A stretch of DNA of 64,000 nucleotides from Streptomyces ruber (GTDB lineage: Bacteria > Actinomycetota > Actinomycetes > Streptomycetales > Streptomycetaceae). The notes below the pieces were generated by a model that was not told the DNA's origin, did no database searches, and worked only from the letters and a program-made list of their open reading frames with translations. The position numbers and the translations under genes are program-made. The stretch covers positions 269,956-333,955 of the forward strand of contig NZ_BMQK01000006.1 in assembly GCF_014648075.1 (NCBI RefSeq), given 5' to 3'. Positions 33,816-45,481 of this stretch are shown here, piece by piece (position 1 is the first letter of the stretch; every line of letters starts with the position of its first letter).

Positions 33816-34039
33816 TCCCCATGATGCTGATCGGCGCGATAGTGGTGGGCGCCTGCCTGGTGTTCGGCTACACCTCGTTCGTCGTCGGCTTCGTCCTCAT
33901 GCTGGCGGGGGTCCTCGGACTCGTCGCCTTCATGGCCACACCGGGCGCGGTGCTGCGCCCCGGTGAACGTGAGTTCGTCGAGGAACGGCACTACATGGGC
34001 AAGCACGACGACGAGGACTACCACCGGTACCACCGGTAG
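33812..34039 (+). CDS. small membrane protein
   Basis: A 75-residue protein, MIPMMLIGAIVVGACLVFGY, with a second hydrophobic stretch (SFVVGFVLMLAGVLGLVAFM) and a charged Tyr/His-rich tail (EERHYMGKHDDEDYHRYHR). AGGAGG lies 6 bp before the ATG. The tail could bind metal, but I recognise no family. A strong hairpin follows (34095-34127). Confidence 0.65.
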   Translation: MIPMMLIGAIVVGACLVFGYTSFVVGFVLMLAGVLGLVAFMATPGAVLRPGEREFVEERHYMGKHDDEDYHRYHR

Positions 34040-34094
34040 TGGCCGTCCCCCGTACCGAGCGCGATGACCGGCCATATGAGTACGCGTGTGACCC

Positions 34095-34127
34095 CCGCGG
34101 CCCACCCCTTCCGGGGGTGGGCCGCGG
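34095..34127. terminator. bidirectional hairpin terminator
   Basis: CCGCGGCCCACCCC (34095-34108), TTCCG loop, GGGGTGGGCCGCGG (34114-34127): a perfect 14-bp stem between two convergent genes (33812-34039 and 34144-36930). No U-tract, but strong hairpins like this are the usual form in Streptomyces. Confidence 0.7.
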
Positions 34128-34143
34128 CGCCCGGCCGACGCGT

Positions 34144-36930
<2,787 letters not shown>

Positions 36931-37172
36931 GACGGCTCCTCTCCGGACACGTCCGGACGTACGGGCAGGACCACGGCGGGCGGCGGCGAGGTCCTCGGGC
37001 CGGTCGGCGGCAGAAGTCCTCGCGCGGCCGGACGCACGGCCCGGCGGCCACGTCTCGCTCCTGCGGCCAGACTACGAGCCGGACGAGGCCCGACAAGGTG
37101 CCTTCAGGCCCTTGCGCACGCGGGAACGGCCCAGGTCTCCCGCACCCGCCGAATCGGTGATGCGGGCCTTCG

Positions 37173-37517
37173 GTGCCGGCGGGCGACCGGGTCTTCGTCA
37201 CCGTCCGCTGGACGGATGCGGACGGCACCCGGCACACGGGCAGGGCCCGGGTCGACGCCGGAACGAAAGCCCGCGAGCGGGTCGTCGTGTGGACCGACCG
37301 GCAGGACCGGAGCAAGCCCCGGCCACTAGAACCCAAGACCCCGGCCCAGGCGGGGTTCCAGGCCGCCACCATGGGCGCCACGGCATCCCTCGGGGTCGCC
37401 GGAACGGCGGCCGGCGGATACCGCACGGCACGTGTCGTTCTCGACCGGCGCCGGCGCCGCGCATGGGAGGCGGAACGGCAGGAGGTGGGATCGCAGTGGG
37501 GGCGGGCGGGCGGCTGA
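37173..37517 (+). pseudogene. Rv1733c-family membrane protein, C-terminal fragment
   Basis: From a GTG at 37173 the frame reads VPAGDRVFVTVRWTDADGTR, HTGRARVDAGTKARERVVVW, then a Gly/Ala helix (ATMGATASLGVAGTAAGG) and the end RRRRAWEAERQEVGSQWGR. This matches the C-terminal half of the Rv1733c-like family, a DosR-regulon member in mycobacteria. The first membrane helix and N-terminus are missing. An in-frame TGA lies a few codons upstream, and upstream traces are in another frame. Probably a decayed gene. Confidence 0.55.
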
Positions 37518-37731
37518 CCCGGAGGCGGGTGGCCGACCGTCCCGTACGACGGCCCGTTCGGCCCTGGCCATCGGCTTCGAACGCCGTCGACCCTGGTACG
37601 GGGGAACCGTCGGCGCGCCCGCACGAGGTGGTCCGGGCCGGCGTCGACGGCTCGGCGCACCGCACCGGGCGTGACACGGCCTGGACGGGCACCCCTCGCG
37701 GTCGCGCGGCCGTGGCACGAGAGGAGGAGCC

Positions 37732-38613
37732 ATGGGCACCATGAGCGGCTCGGTGGTCGTCGGAGTGGACGGCTCCGCATCGAGCCTGGACGCCGTGGCG
37801 TACGCGGCACGCGAGGCCGCGTACCGGAAAGCCACCCTCCGGGTGGTGCACGCCCTCGCCCGGCCGTCGGCGCACCTGCCGCTGGGCGCGACGCTGCCGG
37901 AAGCGACCCGGATGCGACTGCGCACGGTGGCGGGCCGTCTGGTGGAGGACGCGGTGCGTGCGGCGCGGGCGCTCGTGCCGGACGTCGACGTCTTCGGCGT
38001 GGTGCTGCCGGGAGGACCGGTGCCCGTGCTGCGGGCCGAGTCGCGGACGGCGGACCTCGTCGTCGTGGGCAGCAGGGGCCTGGGCGGGCTCGGGGTCCCG
38101 CTGCTGGGCTCGACCGCGACCGGACTGGCCGCCCACGGGCGGTGCCCCGTGCTGGTCGTGCGCGAGCGGGCCGACCCCGCCGGGCCGATCGTGCTCGGCG
38201 TGGACGGATCTCCGGCCGGCGCCGCGGCCGTACGCTTCGCCCTGGACGAGGCCGCCCTGCACGGTGCCGATGTGGTGGCCGTGCACGCGTGGACCACGTG
38301 GAACGCTCCCATGCCGCCTCCGCAGGACCCGGCCCTGCCCTACGCGAACCGGCCCGGCGCGCTGGCCGCCGCGGAGGAGCGACTGCTGGCCGAGGCCCTG
38401 GCGGGCACCTGCGAGCAGTACCCGGACGTGAAGGTGGAGCACAAGGCCGTACACGGCCCCACGCGCCAGGCGCTGATCGAGGCGAGCAGGTCCGCCCGGC
38501 TCACCGTCGTCGGCTCCCGGGGGCACGGCGGGTTCACCGGGCTCCTGCTCGGCTCGGTCAGCCACACCGTGCTGCACCACGCGCACAGCCCGGTGGCGGT
38601 GGTGCGGGGATGA
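37732..38613 (+). CDS. tandem universal stress protein (two UspA domains)
   Basis: A 293-residue protein with two Usp domains. Domain 1 begins VVVGVDGSASSLDAVAYAAR and has the ATP loop VVVGSRGLGGLGVPLLGSTA. Domain 2 begins IVLGVDGSPAGAAAVRFALD and has VVGSRGHGGFTGLLLGSVSH. Both GxxG(x)9GS/T nucleotide motifs are intact, so it should bind ATP. Such proteins are hallmark DevR/OsdR targets. AGGAGGAG lies 6 bp before the start. It is convergent with the DevR-like gene. Confidence 0.93.
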   Translation: MGTMSGSVVVGVDGSASSLDAVAYAAREAAYRKATLRVVHALARPSAHLPLGATLPEATRMRLRTVAGRLVEDAVRAARALVPDVDVFGVVLPGGPVPVLRAESRTADLVVVGSRGLGGLGVPLLGSTATGLAAHGRCPVLVVRERADPAGPIVLGVDGSPAGAAAVRFALDEAALHGADVVAVHAWTTWNAPMPPPQDPALPYANRPGALAAAEERLLAEALAGTCEQYPDVKVEHKAVHGPTRQALIEASRSARLTVVGSRGHGGFTGLLLGSVSHTVLHHAHSPVAVVRG

Positions 38614-38621
38614 GTACGGCG

Positions 38622-39317
38622 TCAGCGGCCGTCGCCCCGTGACCGCTCCTGGACCTGGGTGGCGATGACGGCGGCCTGGACGCGCCGCCGCACGCCGAGC
38701 TTGGCGAGCAGGCGGGAGATGTGATTCTTCACGGTCTTCTCGGCCAGGTACAGCCGCTGGCCGATCTGGCGGTTGGTCAGTCCCTCCCCGATCAGGACCA
38801 GGATCTCCCGCTCCCGCTCGGTCAGCCCGGGCAGGGCGTCGTCCTCCCTCTCCGGCTGCCGCCCCTCGTCCCGCAGCCGCGCCAGGAGCTTCGTGGTGGT
38901 GCTCGCGTCCAGCAGCGACTGGCCGCGCGCCACGGTCCGCACCGCCGAGACCAGATCGGAGCCCTGGATCTGCTTCAGGACGTACCCGGAGGCACCCGCC
39001 ATGATCGAGTCCAGCAGTGCCTCCTCGTCGTCGAACGAGGTCAGCATCAGGCAGGCCAGGCCCGGCATGCGCGAGCGCAGTTCCCGGCAGACGGTCACGC
39101 CGTCGCCGTCCGGCAGCCGGACGTCCAGGACCGCCACGTCCGGCCGCAGAGCGGGGACACGCACCAGTGCCTGCTCGGCCGTGGCCGCCTCACCGACCAC
39201 GGCGATGTCCGGTTCGTCAGCCAGCAGATCGTGCACCCCGCGCCGTACCACCTCGTGATCGTCCAGCAGGAAGACCCGGATCGAGGCGCCGCTGCCGGCC
39301 CGCTCGCTGTCCGTCAT
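38622..39317 (-). CDS. DevR/DosR-like (OsdR-type) response regulator
   Basis: A 231-residue NarL-family regulator. The receiver has the acidic pair Asp19-Asp20, phospho-site Asp65 (VAVLDVRLPDGDG), Thr93 (LMLTSFDDEEAL) and Lys115 (GYVLKQIQG). The DNA-binding domain is LTEREREILVLIGEGLTNRQ, then IGQRLYLAEKTVKNHISRLL. These segments are very close to mycobacterial DevR. It is the fourth gene of the kaiB-kaiC-kinase operon, 88 bp after the kinase. It probably controls much of the surrounding island. Confidence 0.92.
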   Translation of the reverse strand: MTDSERAGSGASIRVFLLDDHEVVRRGVHDLLADEPDIAVVGEAATAEQALVRVPALRPDVAVLDVRLPDGDGVTVCRELRSRMPGLACLMLTSFDDEEALLDSIMAGASGYVLKQIQGSDLVSAVRTVARGQSLLDASTTTKLLARLRDEGRQPEREDDALPGLTEREREILVLIGEGLTNRQIGQRLYLAEKTVKNHISRLLAKLGVRRRVQAAVIATQVQERSRGDGR

Positions 39318-39405
39318 GGCTCGCTCCCGTGGTGAGTGCGGCTGCCCTCTGGCATCCTTCCCCTTGTCCCGGCCCATGGCCAGGGCGGGACGGCCCTGTG
39401 ACAGC

Positions 39406-40545
39406 TCAGCACCGCCCGCTGCCCTCGTCGCTTCGCGGAGTGAGCCGGCCCTCCTCGGGCGGCTCCTGAACCGGTGGTCCGCGCCGCAGTCGCAGACAGA
39501 ACGCGGCACCGCCCTCCGCCGCGACGGGCTCGTACCAGGCGTCCCCGCCGCCGGCCCGGGCGAGAGCGCGGACGATCCACAGGCCCAGCCCGGTGCCCTC
39601 CGCGTTCCGGACGGCATCGGGGGCACGACTGAAGCGCCGGAACAGGCGGGGAACGAAGTCGGGGGGCACGCCGGGCCCGTGGTCCCGCACGCGGACCTCG
39701 AGGTGAGCGGCCGGCTCCGTGACGTGTATCCCGACCGGCGGGCGTCCGTAGGTGAAGGCGTTCTCCAGGTAGTTGACCAGCATCTCCCGGAAGTCCCCTC
39801 GGTCCACGTACGCCACCGCACCGGGAGGGCAGGACACATCGACCTGTGCGGCGTGTTCGCCCAGCTCGGCGAGTCGCTCGAGGACGAACTCGAGGACGGG
39901 CACGGGCTGCGGAGCGACATGAGTGGCCCTCGCGTCGATCCTCGCCGCGGTCAGCCGTCTGCGTACGAGGGTCTGCAGCCGCTCCGTTCTCTCGATGACG
40001 CGCTCCGCGATGTCCGTTCTCTGCTCCTCGGTGAGTCTCGCGCCGGCGTCCCGGAGCGTGTGCGCGAGCACGCTGATCGCGGCGAGGGGACCGCGGAGTT
40101 CGTGGGCGGCTACGGCGACCACGGCGTCCTGGCGTTCCAGCGCCGCCTCCAGCTCGCGTTCCGCGGAGCGCCGCTCGGTGACGTCCCGCAGCGTCGCGAT
40201 GTGGAGGCGTTCCCCGGCCGCGTTCGTCGCCGTCACCCGCATGTCGACCACGCGTGCCGCGCCCGACGGCAGGACGAGGTCGATCTCGGCGGCTTCTTCG
40301 GCGACGACCGGGAATCCGAAGGGAGCGCCGACGAGTTCCGTCGCCGGGCGGCCGAACAGCTCGGCGGCGGCCGGATTGCAGAGCCGGATGACGCCCTCTT
40401 CGTCGACGGCGACGATCCCGTCGGGCGCCCCCGACACGACGGCCACACTCGTGTGGCCGTCGAACAGGACCCCCGGGGACCGGCACGGCTGCGCACTCCC
40501 CCGCTCTCCGCCCGGTCCGCCGCCAGCCGGCGGCGGATCAGTCAT
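39406..40545 (-). CDS. PAS-domain sensor histidine kinase
   Basis: A 379-residue soluble kinase. One PAS domain spans about 30-125 (PDGIVAVDEEGVIRLCNPAA, then AELFGRPATELVGAPFGFP). Next are a HisKA helix with His148 in AVVAVAAHELRGPLAAISVL, an N-box NYLENAFTYGR, G1 DHGPGVPPDFVPRLF and G2 GTGLGLWIV. The ATG at 40545 lies inside the end of the kaiC gene (40538-40545 overlap). There are no membrane helices, and no GAF/heme domains as in DevS. The likely partner is the downstream regulator. Confidence 0.88.
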   Translation of the reverse strand: MTDPPPAGGGPGGERGSAQPCRSPGVLFDGHTSVAVVSGAPDGIVAVDEEGVIRLCNPAAAELFGRPATELVGAPFGFPVVAEEAAEIDLVLPSGAARVVDMRVTATNAAGERLHIATLRDVTERRSAERELEAALERQDAVVAVAAHELRGPLAAISVLAHTLRDAGARLTEEQRTDIAERVIERTERLQTLVRRRLTAARIDARATHVAPQPVPVLEFVLERLAELGEHAAQVDVSCPPGAVAYVDRGDFREMLVNYLENAFTYGRPPVGIHVTEPAAHLEVRVRDHGPGVPPDFVPRLFRRFSRAPDAVRNAEGTGLGLWIVRALARAGGGDAWYEPVAAEGGAAFCLRLRRGPPVQEPPEEGRLTPRSDEGSGRC

Positions 40546-42103
40546 CGGAGCTCTGTCCGGGATCCGGCGGACCCCACCGGTCCTGTTGCTGACGGCCTTC
40601 GCCCCCCGGGGACACGGGCGACGGAAGGTCGCCGCCGGGCCCGTAGGCCGACCCCAGGACGTCGGACGGGCCGCGCATCGGTTCACCGATGTGCATACCG
40701 GCACTGTCGATCGTGAACCGGCGGATGCTGTGGTCGTGGTCGGAACCGCGGGACTGCAGGACCGCGATGCCGCGCTGGATCTCGCCCTGGCTCTCCGCGT
40801 ACCGCAGGAGGATGGTGACGTCGGTGAGGCTGGCGACCTCCATCGCGATCGCCGGCGTGACGGTCGGGGTGACCCTGCCGGTGGGGGCGGAGGTGAGCAG
40901 CGTCGTGATCTCGCCGTGCCGCAGGACAGCGCCGAGGGCGATGACGAAGTCGAGCAGCGCGCGGGAGGTCACGATCCGTTCGAGCGCGGAGAGGGTGTCG
41001 ATGATCACACGGGCGGGAGCGAACTCGTCGATGGTGCGCCTGATCCTCAGGAAGTGCTCCTCCGGGGATGCCGCCTCGGGGAATTCGGACACGACGTGCA
41101 GCAGGCCCGTGGCCTCCATGGCGTCGAGGTCGATTCCCCAGCCCGCGGCGGTGCGGCCGAGTTGCTCGCGGGTCTCGTCGAAGGTGTACAGCAGACACCG
41201 CTCACCGGCCTCGACCGCGGCGGCCGCGAAGAACACGCTCGTCAGTGTCTTGCCCGTGCCGGTGGGGCCGGTCAGCAGCGCGATCGCGTCCCGGAACACG
41301 CCGCCGCCGCACATGCGGTCCAGAACGGCGTTCCCGAGCGAGACCCGGTCGGTCGACACCTGCGCGCGCGGCCGGAGGAAGGCGAGCGGCATGACGACGA
41401 TGCCCTCCTGCGGACCGATGGTGAACAGCCATTCGCCGGTGCGGTGGGCGGCGCCGCGGAACTTGACGATCTCGACGGTCCGCCGGCGCCGCTCGTGCCG
41501 CAGGACGTTGCGCAGGATGATCACGTTGTCGAGGACGAACTCCTCGACGCCGAAGCGGGAGACACCGTCGTACTCCTCGGGCCGCTCCGCGGTGAGGACC
41601 GTGGTGACTCCGAGGGGCTCCAGGGCCGAGACGATCCGGAACATCTCGTGGCGGACGCTGCCGGTGTCGGAGAAACGGCTGAACACCTCACCGAGGGAGT
41701 CCAGCGCGACCCGTCGTGCGCCGCTCCTGCGGACCGCGTGCACGATCCGGGCCACCAGCGCACCGAGGTCGTACGTGCCGATCGTCGGCGCCTCATCGGC
41801 GATGTCCGCGGAGGCGTCGACGAACGTCCACTTCCCGGCCGCCTCCCACTCTGTGATCGGGAAGCCGAGCGAGGCGACGTTGTGCCGGATGTCGGCGGGA
41901 GGCTCCTCGAAGGCGACGAAGACCCCGGGGGCGTCGAAGTTCTGCACGCCGCGCGCGAGGAACTCGACGGCGAACAGGGTCTTGCCGCTCCCCGTCGTCC
42001 CGGCCACCAGCGCACAGCGCCCGGCCGGCAGGCCCCCCAGCGCGATCTGGTCGAAGCCGCTGATGCCGGTGGGTACCCGCCGGATGCTCTCGATGCCAGT
42101 CAT
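40538..42103 (-). CDS. KaiC-like double RecA-fold ATPase
   Basis: A 521-residue protein with the two-domain KaiC layout. CI has Walker A GTTGSGKT (35-42) and catalytic Glu66-Glu67 (VFVAFEEPP). CII has Walker A TGPTGTGKT (278-286) and Asp309-Glu310 (YTFDETREQ). RVIIDTLSALERIV in CII matches the KaiC core. At the place of the cyanobacterial Ser431-Thr432 phosphosites (S-T-I-T-D-T) this protein has Ala424-Ser425 (ASLTDVT). So one of the two is lost and the other is changed to Ser. The tail after 475 is Gly/Pro-rich. It overlaps kaiB by ATGA and the kinase by 8 bp. Confidence 0.9.
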   Translation of the reverse strand: MTGIESIRRVPTGISGFDQIALGGLPAGRCALVAGTTGSGKTLFAVEFLARGVQNFDAPGVFVAFEEPPADIRHNVASLGFPITEWEAAGKWTFVDASADIADEAPTIGTYDLGALVARIVHAVRRSGARRVALDSLGEVFSRFSDTGSVRHEMFRIVSALEPLGVTTVLTAERPEEYDGVSRFGVEEFVLDNVIILRNVLRHERRRRTVEIVKFRGAAHRTGEWLFTIGPQEGIVVMPLAFLRPRAQVSTDRVSLGNAVLDRMCGGGVFRDAIALLTGPTGTGKTLTSVFFAAAAVEAGERCLLYTFDETREQLGRTAAGWGIDLDAMEATGLLHVVSEFPEAASPEEHFLRIRRTIDEFAPARVIIDTLSALERIVTSRALLDFVIALGAVLRHGEITTLLTSAPTGRVTPTVTPAIAMEVASLTDVTILLRYAESQGEIQRGIAVLQSRGSDHDHSIRRFTIDSAGMHIGEPMRGPSDVLGSAYGPGGDLPSPVSPGGEGRQQQDRWGPPDPGQSSDD

Positions 42104-42414
42104 CGTTCCTGCCTCTTCTGGGGCGGTCCGCCCTGGTCCGGTAGGCCGAGCGCGCGAACTGAGCGCTGAGATTCGAGATCCCCGATGACCCGCCGCTCCG
42201 GGGGCGGCGTGTGTCTGATGACGGTCGGGGTGGCCAGTACGCGGTGCTCCTCCGCCAGTTCGGGCCGTTCGGTGACGTCGACCACGTCGATCTCGTAGCA
42301 GCCCGGGACCCTGGTCTCGCACAGATACCGCAGGTTCGCCCGCGCGGCCTCGGAGCGTTCCGTCGGTCCCGCCACGTACAGCGTAAAAGAGTAGGCGACC
42401 GGGTCACGGACCAT
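42100..42414 (-). CDS. KaiB-like thioredoxin-fold protein
   Basis: A 104-residue protein, start at 42414 after GGAGGACCGCAG. FTLYVAGPTERSEAARANLR, the core DVVDVTERPELAEEHRVLAT and PTVIRHTPPPERRVIGDL follow cyanobacterial KaiB closely, including the LAEE..LATPT..PPP..R.IGDL pattern. It heads a four-gene operon with kaiC, kinase and regulator. The 299-bp region upstream is shared with a divergent response regulator (42714). No KaiA is present in the window, so the ancestral KaiBC type of system is likely. Confidence 0.88.
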   Translation of the reverse strand: MVRDPVAYSFTLYVAGPTERSEAARANLRYLCETRVPGCYEIDVVDVTERPELAEEHRVLATPTVIRHTPPPERRVIGDLESQRSVRALGLPDQGGPPQKRQER

Positions 42415-42713
42415 CTGCGGTCCTCCCCCGGGCGCACGGGAGCGCAGGGGCACGGGCCGGAGAACCGCCCCGCCCGGCACACACTGCCGGCACACGATGT
42501 CCGCCGTCGGCACCGCTGCGCATGGGAAGGCCTCCACGATGTGGCTGCTGCGTCCCTCAACCTACGCATCGGCGACGGCACATGACAGGGGCGGAACTCG
42601 ACTACGCTCGGGTAACGGCACCGCGACGAGGAGGGCCGCCCCCGCGACGCGCGAAGCGGCGGACGACGCGTACGCGGCCAGGCCGACGAGGGGCTCGTCC
42701 GTGAGGACTTCGC

Positions 42714-43388
42714 ATGATCCGGGTACTTGTCGTCGAGGACCAGCGGGCGCTGGCAGGAGCGCTCGAGATCGCGATCGGGGCCCAGCCCGATCTCGCGTGC
42801 GTGGGCGCGGTGGGCACGGTCGAGGAGGCTCTCCCCCTCGTCGCCGCGCACCGCCCGGAGGTGGTGCTGATGGACATCCACCTGCCGGGCGTCGACGGCG
42901 TCGAGGGAACCCGGCGGATCAGGGCCGGGCACCCGCGCACCCGTGTCCTGGTGCTCACCGCGGACACCAGTCCGGCCCTGCTGGCAGGCGCCGTCTCGGC
43001 GGGCGCGGCCGGCTTCCTGGCGAAGGACAGCCCGTTCCCCTCCGTCCTGGCGGCCGTCCGTGCCCCGGCCGAGGGGACGATGTACGTCGAGGAGTCCGCC
43101 TTCACGGCCCTCGTCGCGGCGGTGCGGGCGCCGAACGGGAACGGGCCTGTGCGCGCCCGGCACGGCGGCGACCGGGCCGGGCTCACCGAGCGGGAACTGC
43201 AGGTCCTCCGGCTGATGGGCGAGGGACTCGGCCCCCGCGCCATAGCCGAGCGGCTCGTGGTGAGTCCGCACACCGCACGGGGCCATGTGAAGAACGTCAT
43301 CGCGAAACTGGGCGCGCACAGCCAGTTGGAGGCGGTCGTCGCGGCGACCCGGTCCGGCCTGCTGCAGATGCCGCCCGAGCGGGACTGA
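42714..43388 (+). CDS. NarL-family response regulator
   Basis: A 224-residue regulator. The receiver has Glu8-Asp9, phospho-Asp54 (EVVLMDIHLPGVDGVEG), Thr at VLVLTADTS and Lys at FLAKDSPFPS. A LuxR-type HTH follows (LTERELQVLRLMGEGLGPRA, IAERLVVSPHTARGHVKNVI). It has no adjacent kinase on its strand. It is divergent from the kaiB operon, so the kinase there, or the SpoIIE/STAS neighbours, may connect to it. Confidence 0.9.
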   Translation: MIRVLVVEDQRALAGALEIAIGAQPDLACVGAVGTVEEALPLVAAHRPEVVLMDIHLPGVDGVEGTRRIRAGHPRTRVLVLTADTSPALLAGAVSAGAAGFLAKDSPFPSVLAAVRAPAEGTMYVEESAFTALVAAVRAPNGNGPVRARHGGDRAGLTERELQVLRLMGEGLGPRAIAERLVVSPHTARGHVKNVIAKLGAHSQLEAVVAATRSGLLQMPPERD

Positions 43389-43922
43389 CGGGACGGACGA
43401 GGCTGCCGGGACGAGGCCCGCCGAAGACGGCTTATCTGGGCCGTCCCGTCACACCACTTGTGGGTGTCGGCCCTTTCCCCTCTTCTCCTACTGTTCCCCG
43501 CATACGGCCGCTGCCCGTCCACCGACCGCGGACAGCGGCCGCCGAGTCAGCGACGCCCGAGAGCTCCCGCGTACCGCGGAGCACACGCCACTTCCCGGTA
43601 CGCGGGACCCGGCGAGCGCACCCCGCCTACCTACGGAAGGGGACCGACGGCGATGACCTCAGGAACCGCACCGGCACGGGCCGCGGCGGACTCCGCCGGC
43701 CTCCTGACCGCCGCCCTGACACCCGGCGAGGCACTCCACGGACTCGCCCGCACCGCCGCCTCCGCCCTGCGGGACCGGTCCCGCAGGTGACCGGCGACCA
43801 GGCGGATGAGCCGGCAGGCGACGGCGTGGTCGCCGGGCGCAAGGACTCACCGAGCTCCACCCGCGCCGGCGCAACCTCGGGATCGCTGCCGCCTGCCGGG
43901 AAGGGGAGGGAACGGAACTTCG
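43389..43922. other. intergenic stretch; one doubtful short ORF
   Basis: About 530 bp between the NarL-type regulator and the GAF-ANTAR gene. A 45-codon frame at 43653-43790 (MTSGTAPARAAADSAGLLTA and on) has GGAAGGGG upstream and could be the surviving head of a lost stress protein. There is no other coding signal. Confidence 0.4.
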
Positions 43923-44657
43923 ATGCGCATCACCCGACATGACATGATCGCCGCCCGGGCCGTACTCGACCTGGCCACCGACAGCGACGATTCCACCGTC
44001 CCGGAACTGCTGCATGACCTGACAGCGCGCGTGATCACCCTGCTGACGGTGCGCGCGGCCGGAGTCACCGTCCTGGACGAGGCCGGGCAGCTCGGCCATC
44101 TCACCGCCTCCGACGACATCTGCCGTCAGCTGGAGGAGGATCAGCTCGAACTCGGTGAGGGCCCCGGTGTGGACAGTACCCGCACCGGTACCGTCCTGGC
44201 CCCGGTCACGCTGCACCACTCCGGCCCCACCTTCCAGCGCTGGCCCCGTTTCGTCCCGCGGGCGTTGCGCGCGGGCGTCACCTGCGTCGCCGCGGTGCCG
44301 TTGCGCACCCGCCGGCGCACGTGCGGCGCCCTCGATCTGATGAGTGCCGCCCCCATTCCCACCCGTCAGGACATGTGCCTGGCCCGGATGCTGGCCGACG
44401 CGGCCGGGCTCCGCCTGGATCGCCGGCAGGTCCTGCTCGCCAAGGACGAGGTCATCGCGCAGCTGAGGACGGCTCTGGAGACCCGCATCGTGATCGAACA
44501 GGCCAAGGGTGTGCTGGCCGAACGCCTGGGGACCGATGTGGAGGAGGCGTTCGCCCGGCTCCGCCGCCACGCACGTTCCCGCCGGAACCGACTCAGCGAC
44601 CTGGCTGCCCTCGTCGCGCAGGGTCTCGTCCCGGCCGGACTCGACGCGTCGCCGTGA
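43923..44657 (+). CDS. GAF-ANTAR domain RNA-binding antiterminator
   Basis: A 244-residue regulator. The GAF domain covers about 20-165 (LTVRAAGVTVLDEAGQLGHL, EDQLELGEGPGVDSTRTGT, GVTCVAAVPLRTRRRTCGAL). The ANTAR domain is at about 180-235, with the helical signature TRIVIEQAKGVLAERLGTDV and EEAFARLRRHARSR. ANTAR dimers bind paired hairpins in mRNA and prevent termination. GAAGGGGAGG is upstream of the ATG. It neighbours a STAS protein, a common stress-signalling set in Streptomyces. Confidence 0.9.
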   Translation: MRITRHDMIAARAVLDLATDSDDSTVPELLHDLTARVITLLTVRAAGVTVLDEAGQLGHLTASDDICRQLEEDQLELGEGPGVDSTRTGTVLAPVTLHHSGPTFQRWPRFVPRALRAGVTCVAAVPLRTRRRTCGALDLMSAAPIPTRQDMCLARMLADAAGLRLDRRQVLLAKDEVIAQLRTALETRIVIEQAKGVLAERLGTDVEEAFARLRRHARSRRNRLSDLAALVAQGLVPAGLDASP

Positions 44658-45085
44658 TCCTCCGGGTGACGACCGGGACACCGGGTGCGGACCCGCCGCA
44701 CCGCCTCGACGCTGCCTGGACGACCCCATGACCCGCGGCATCACATCGCACGTACCGTACGGACCGGGCGCACCGTCCGGCCCGGCTCGGCGCCAGACGG
44801 CCGTACGACGGGCGGCGTGCCCGGTGCTCGAGATCTCCTCACTGTCCGACCGCCGGCGTCTTCCGTGGCGTCCGGCCGATTCACCGTGCACGGACGGGGT
44901 ATGACAGTGGCACTACCGCATGGCCACCCCGGACCCAGGTGGTCGCCGACAACGTTTTACGGACACCTGCACGTGACCGCGATGCGGACGGCGCCCACCC
45001 GGCAGAAGAGTCGTTCCCCCGTCCGGCTGCCACAGCGCTCCTCCCCGTCCCGGTACCGCGCATCGCATTCTCAACGAGGAAAACC
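44658..45085. other. intergenic stretch with no supported gene
   Basis: About 430 bp between the ANTAR and STAS genes on the same strand. Nothing recognisable. The STAS promoter is probably here. Confidence 0.4.
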
Positions 45086-45481
45086 ATGTCCGAGGACGGC
45101 GTGCTCTTCGGCCTCGAAGTCCGGACACGGCGGGACCCACTGGTGATCGCCCTGTGGGGCGAACTCGACGTTCTCGCCACCCTGGGGCTCTCGGACCGGC
45201 TCACCCGACTGGTGCAACAGGACTGTGCTTTCGTGGTCCTGGACCTGCTCGACGTCTCGTTCCTGGACTGCGGCGGCCTGAGGCTGCTGCTGCGCGTACG
45301 ACACCGCGTACGCGCAGGTCACGGGCGCTTGATCCTAGTGCTCGACCAGCCGTTTCTCCTCAGCTTCCTGCTACTGGCGGGCCTCGACGGGGTCTTCGAC
45401 GTCGTCGGCGATCTCGACAGCGCGCTGGCGCGGCGGTTCGATCCACCGCACGGCCAGGGCACGCCGGACATCGCGGTGTGA
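45086..45481 (+). CDS. STAS-domain anti-sigma factor antagonist
   Basis: A 131-residue protein with the STAS fold: PLVIALWGELDVLATLGLSD, FVVLDLLDVSFLDCGGLRLL and the C-terminal helix region. The usual phosphorylatable Ser/Thr after the VSFLD(S/T) loop is replaced by Cys (DVSFLDCGG). So this may be a non-phosphorylated variant, or one active in the unmodified state. GAGGAAAA is upstream. A SpoIIE phosphatase-type protein encoded at 51633 could act in the same partner-switch network. Confidence 0.85.
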   Translation: MSEDGVLFGLEVRTRRDPLVIALWGELDVLATLGLSDRLTRLVQQDCAFVVLDLLDVSFLDCGGLRLLLRVRHRVRAGHGRLILVLDQPFLLSFLLLAGLDGVFDVVGDLDSALARRFDPPHGQGTPDIAV

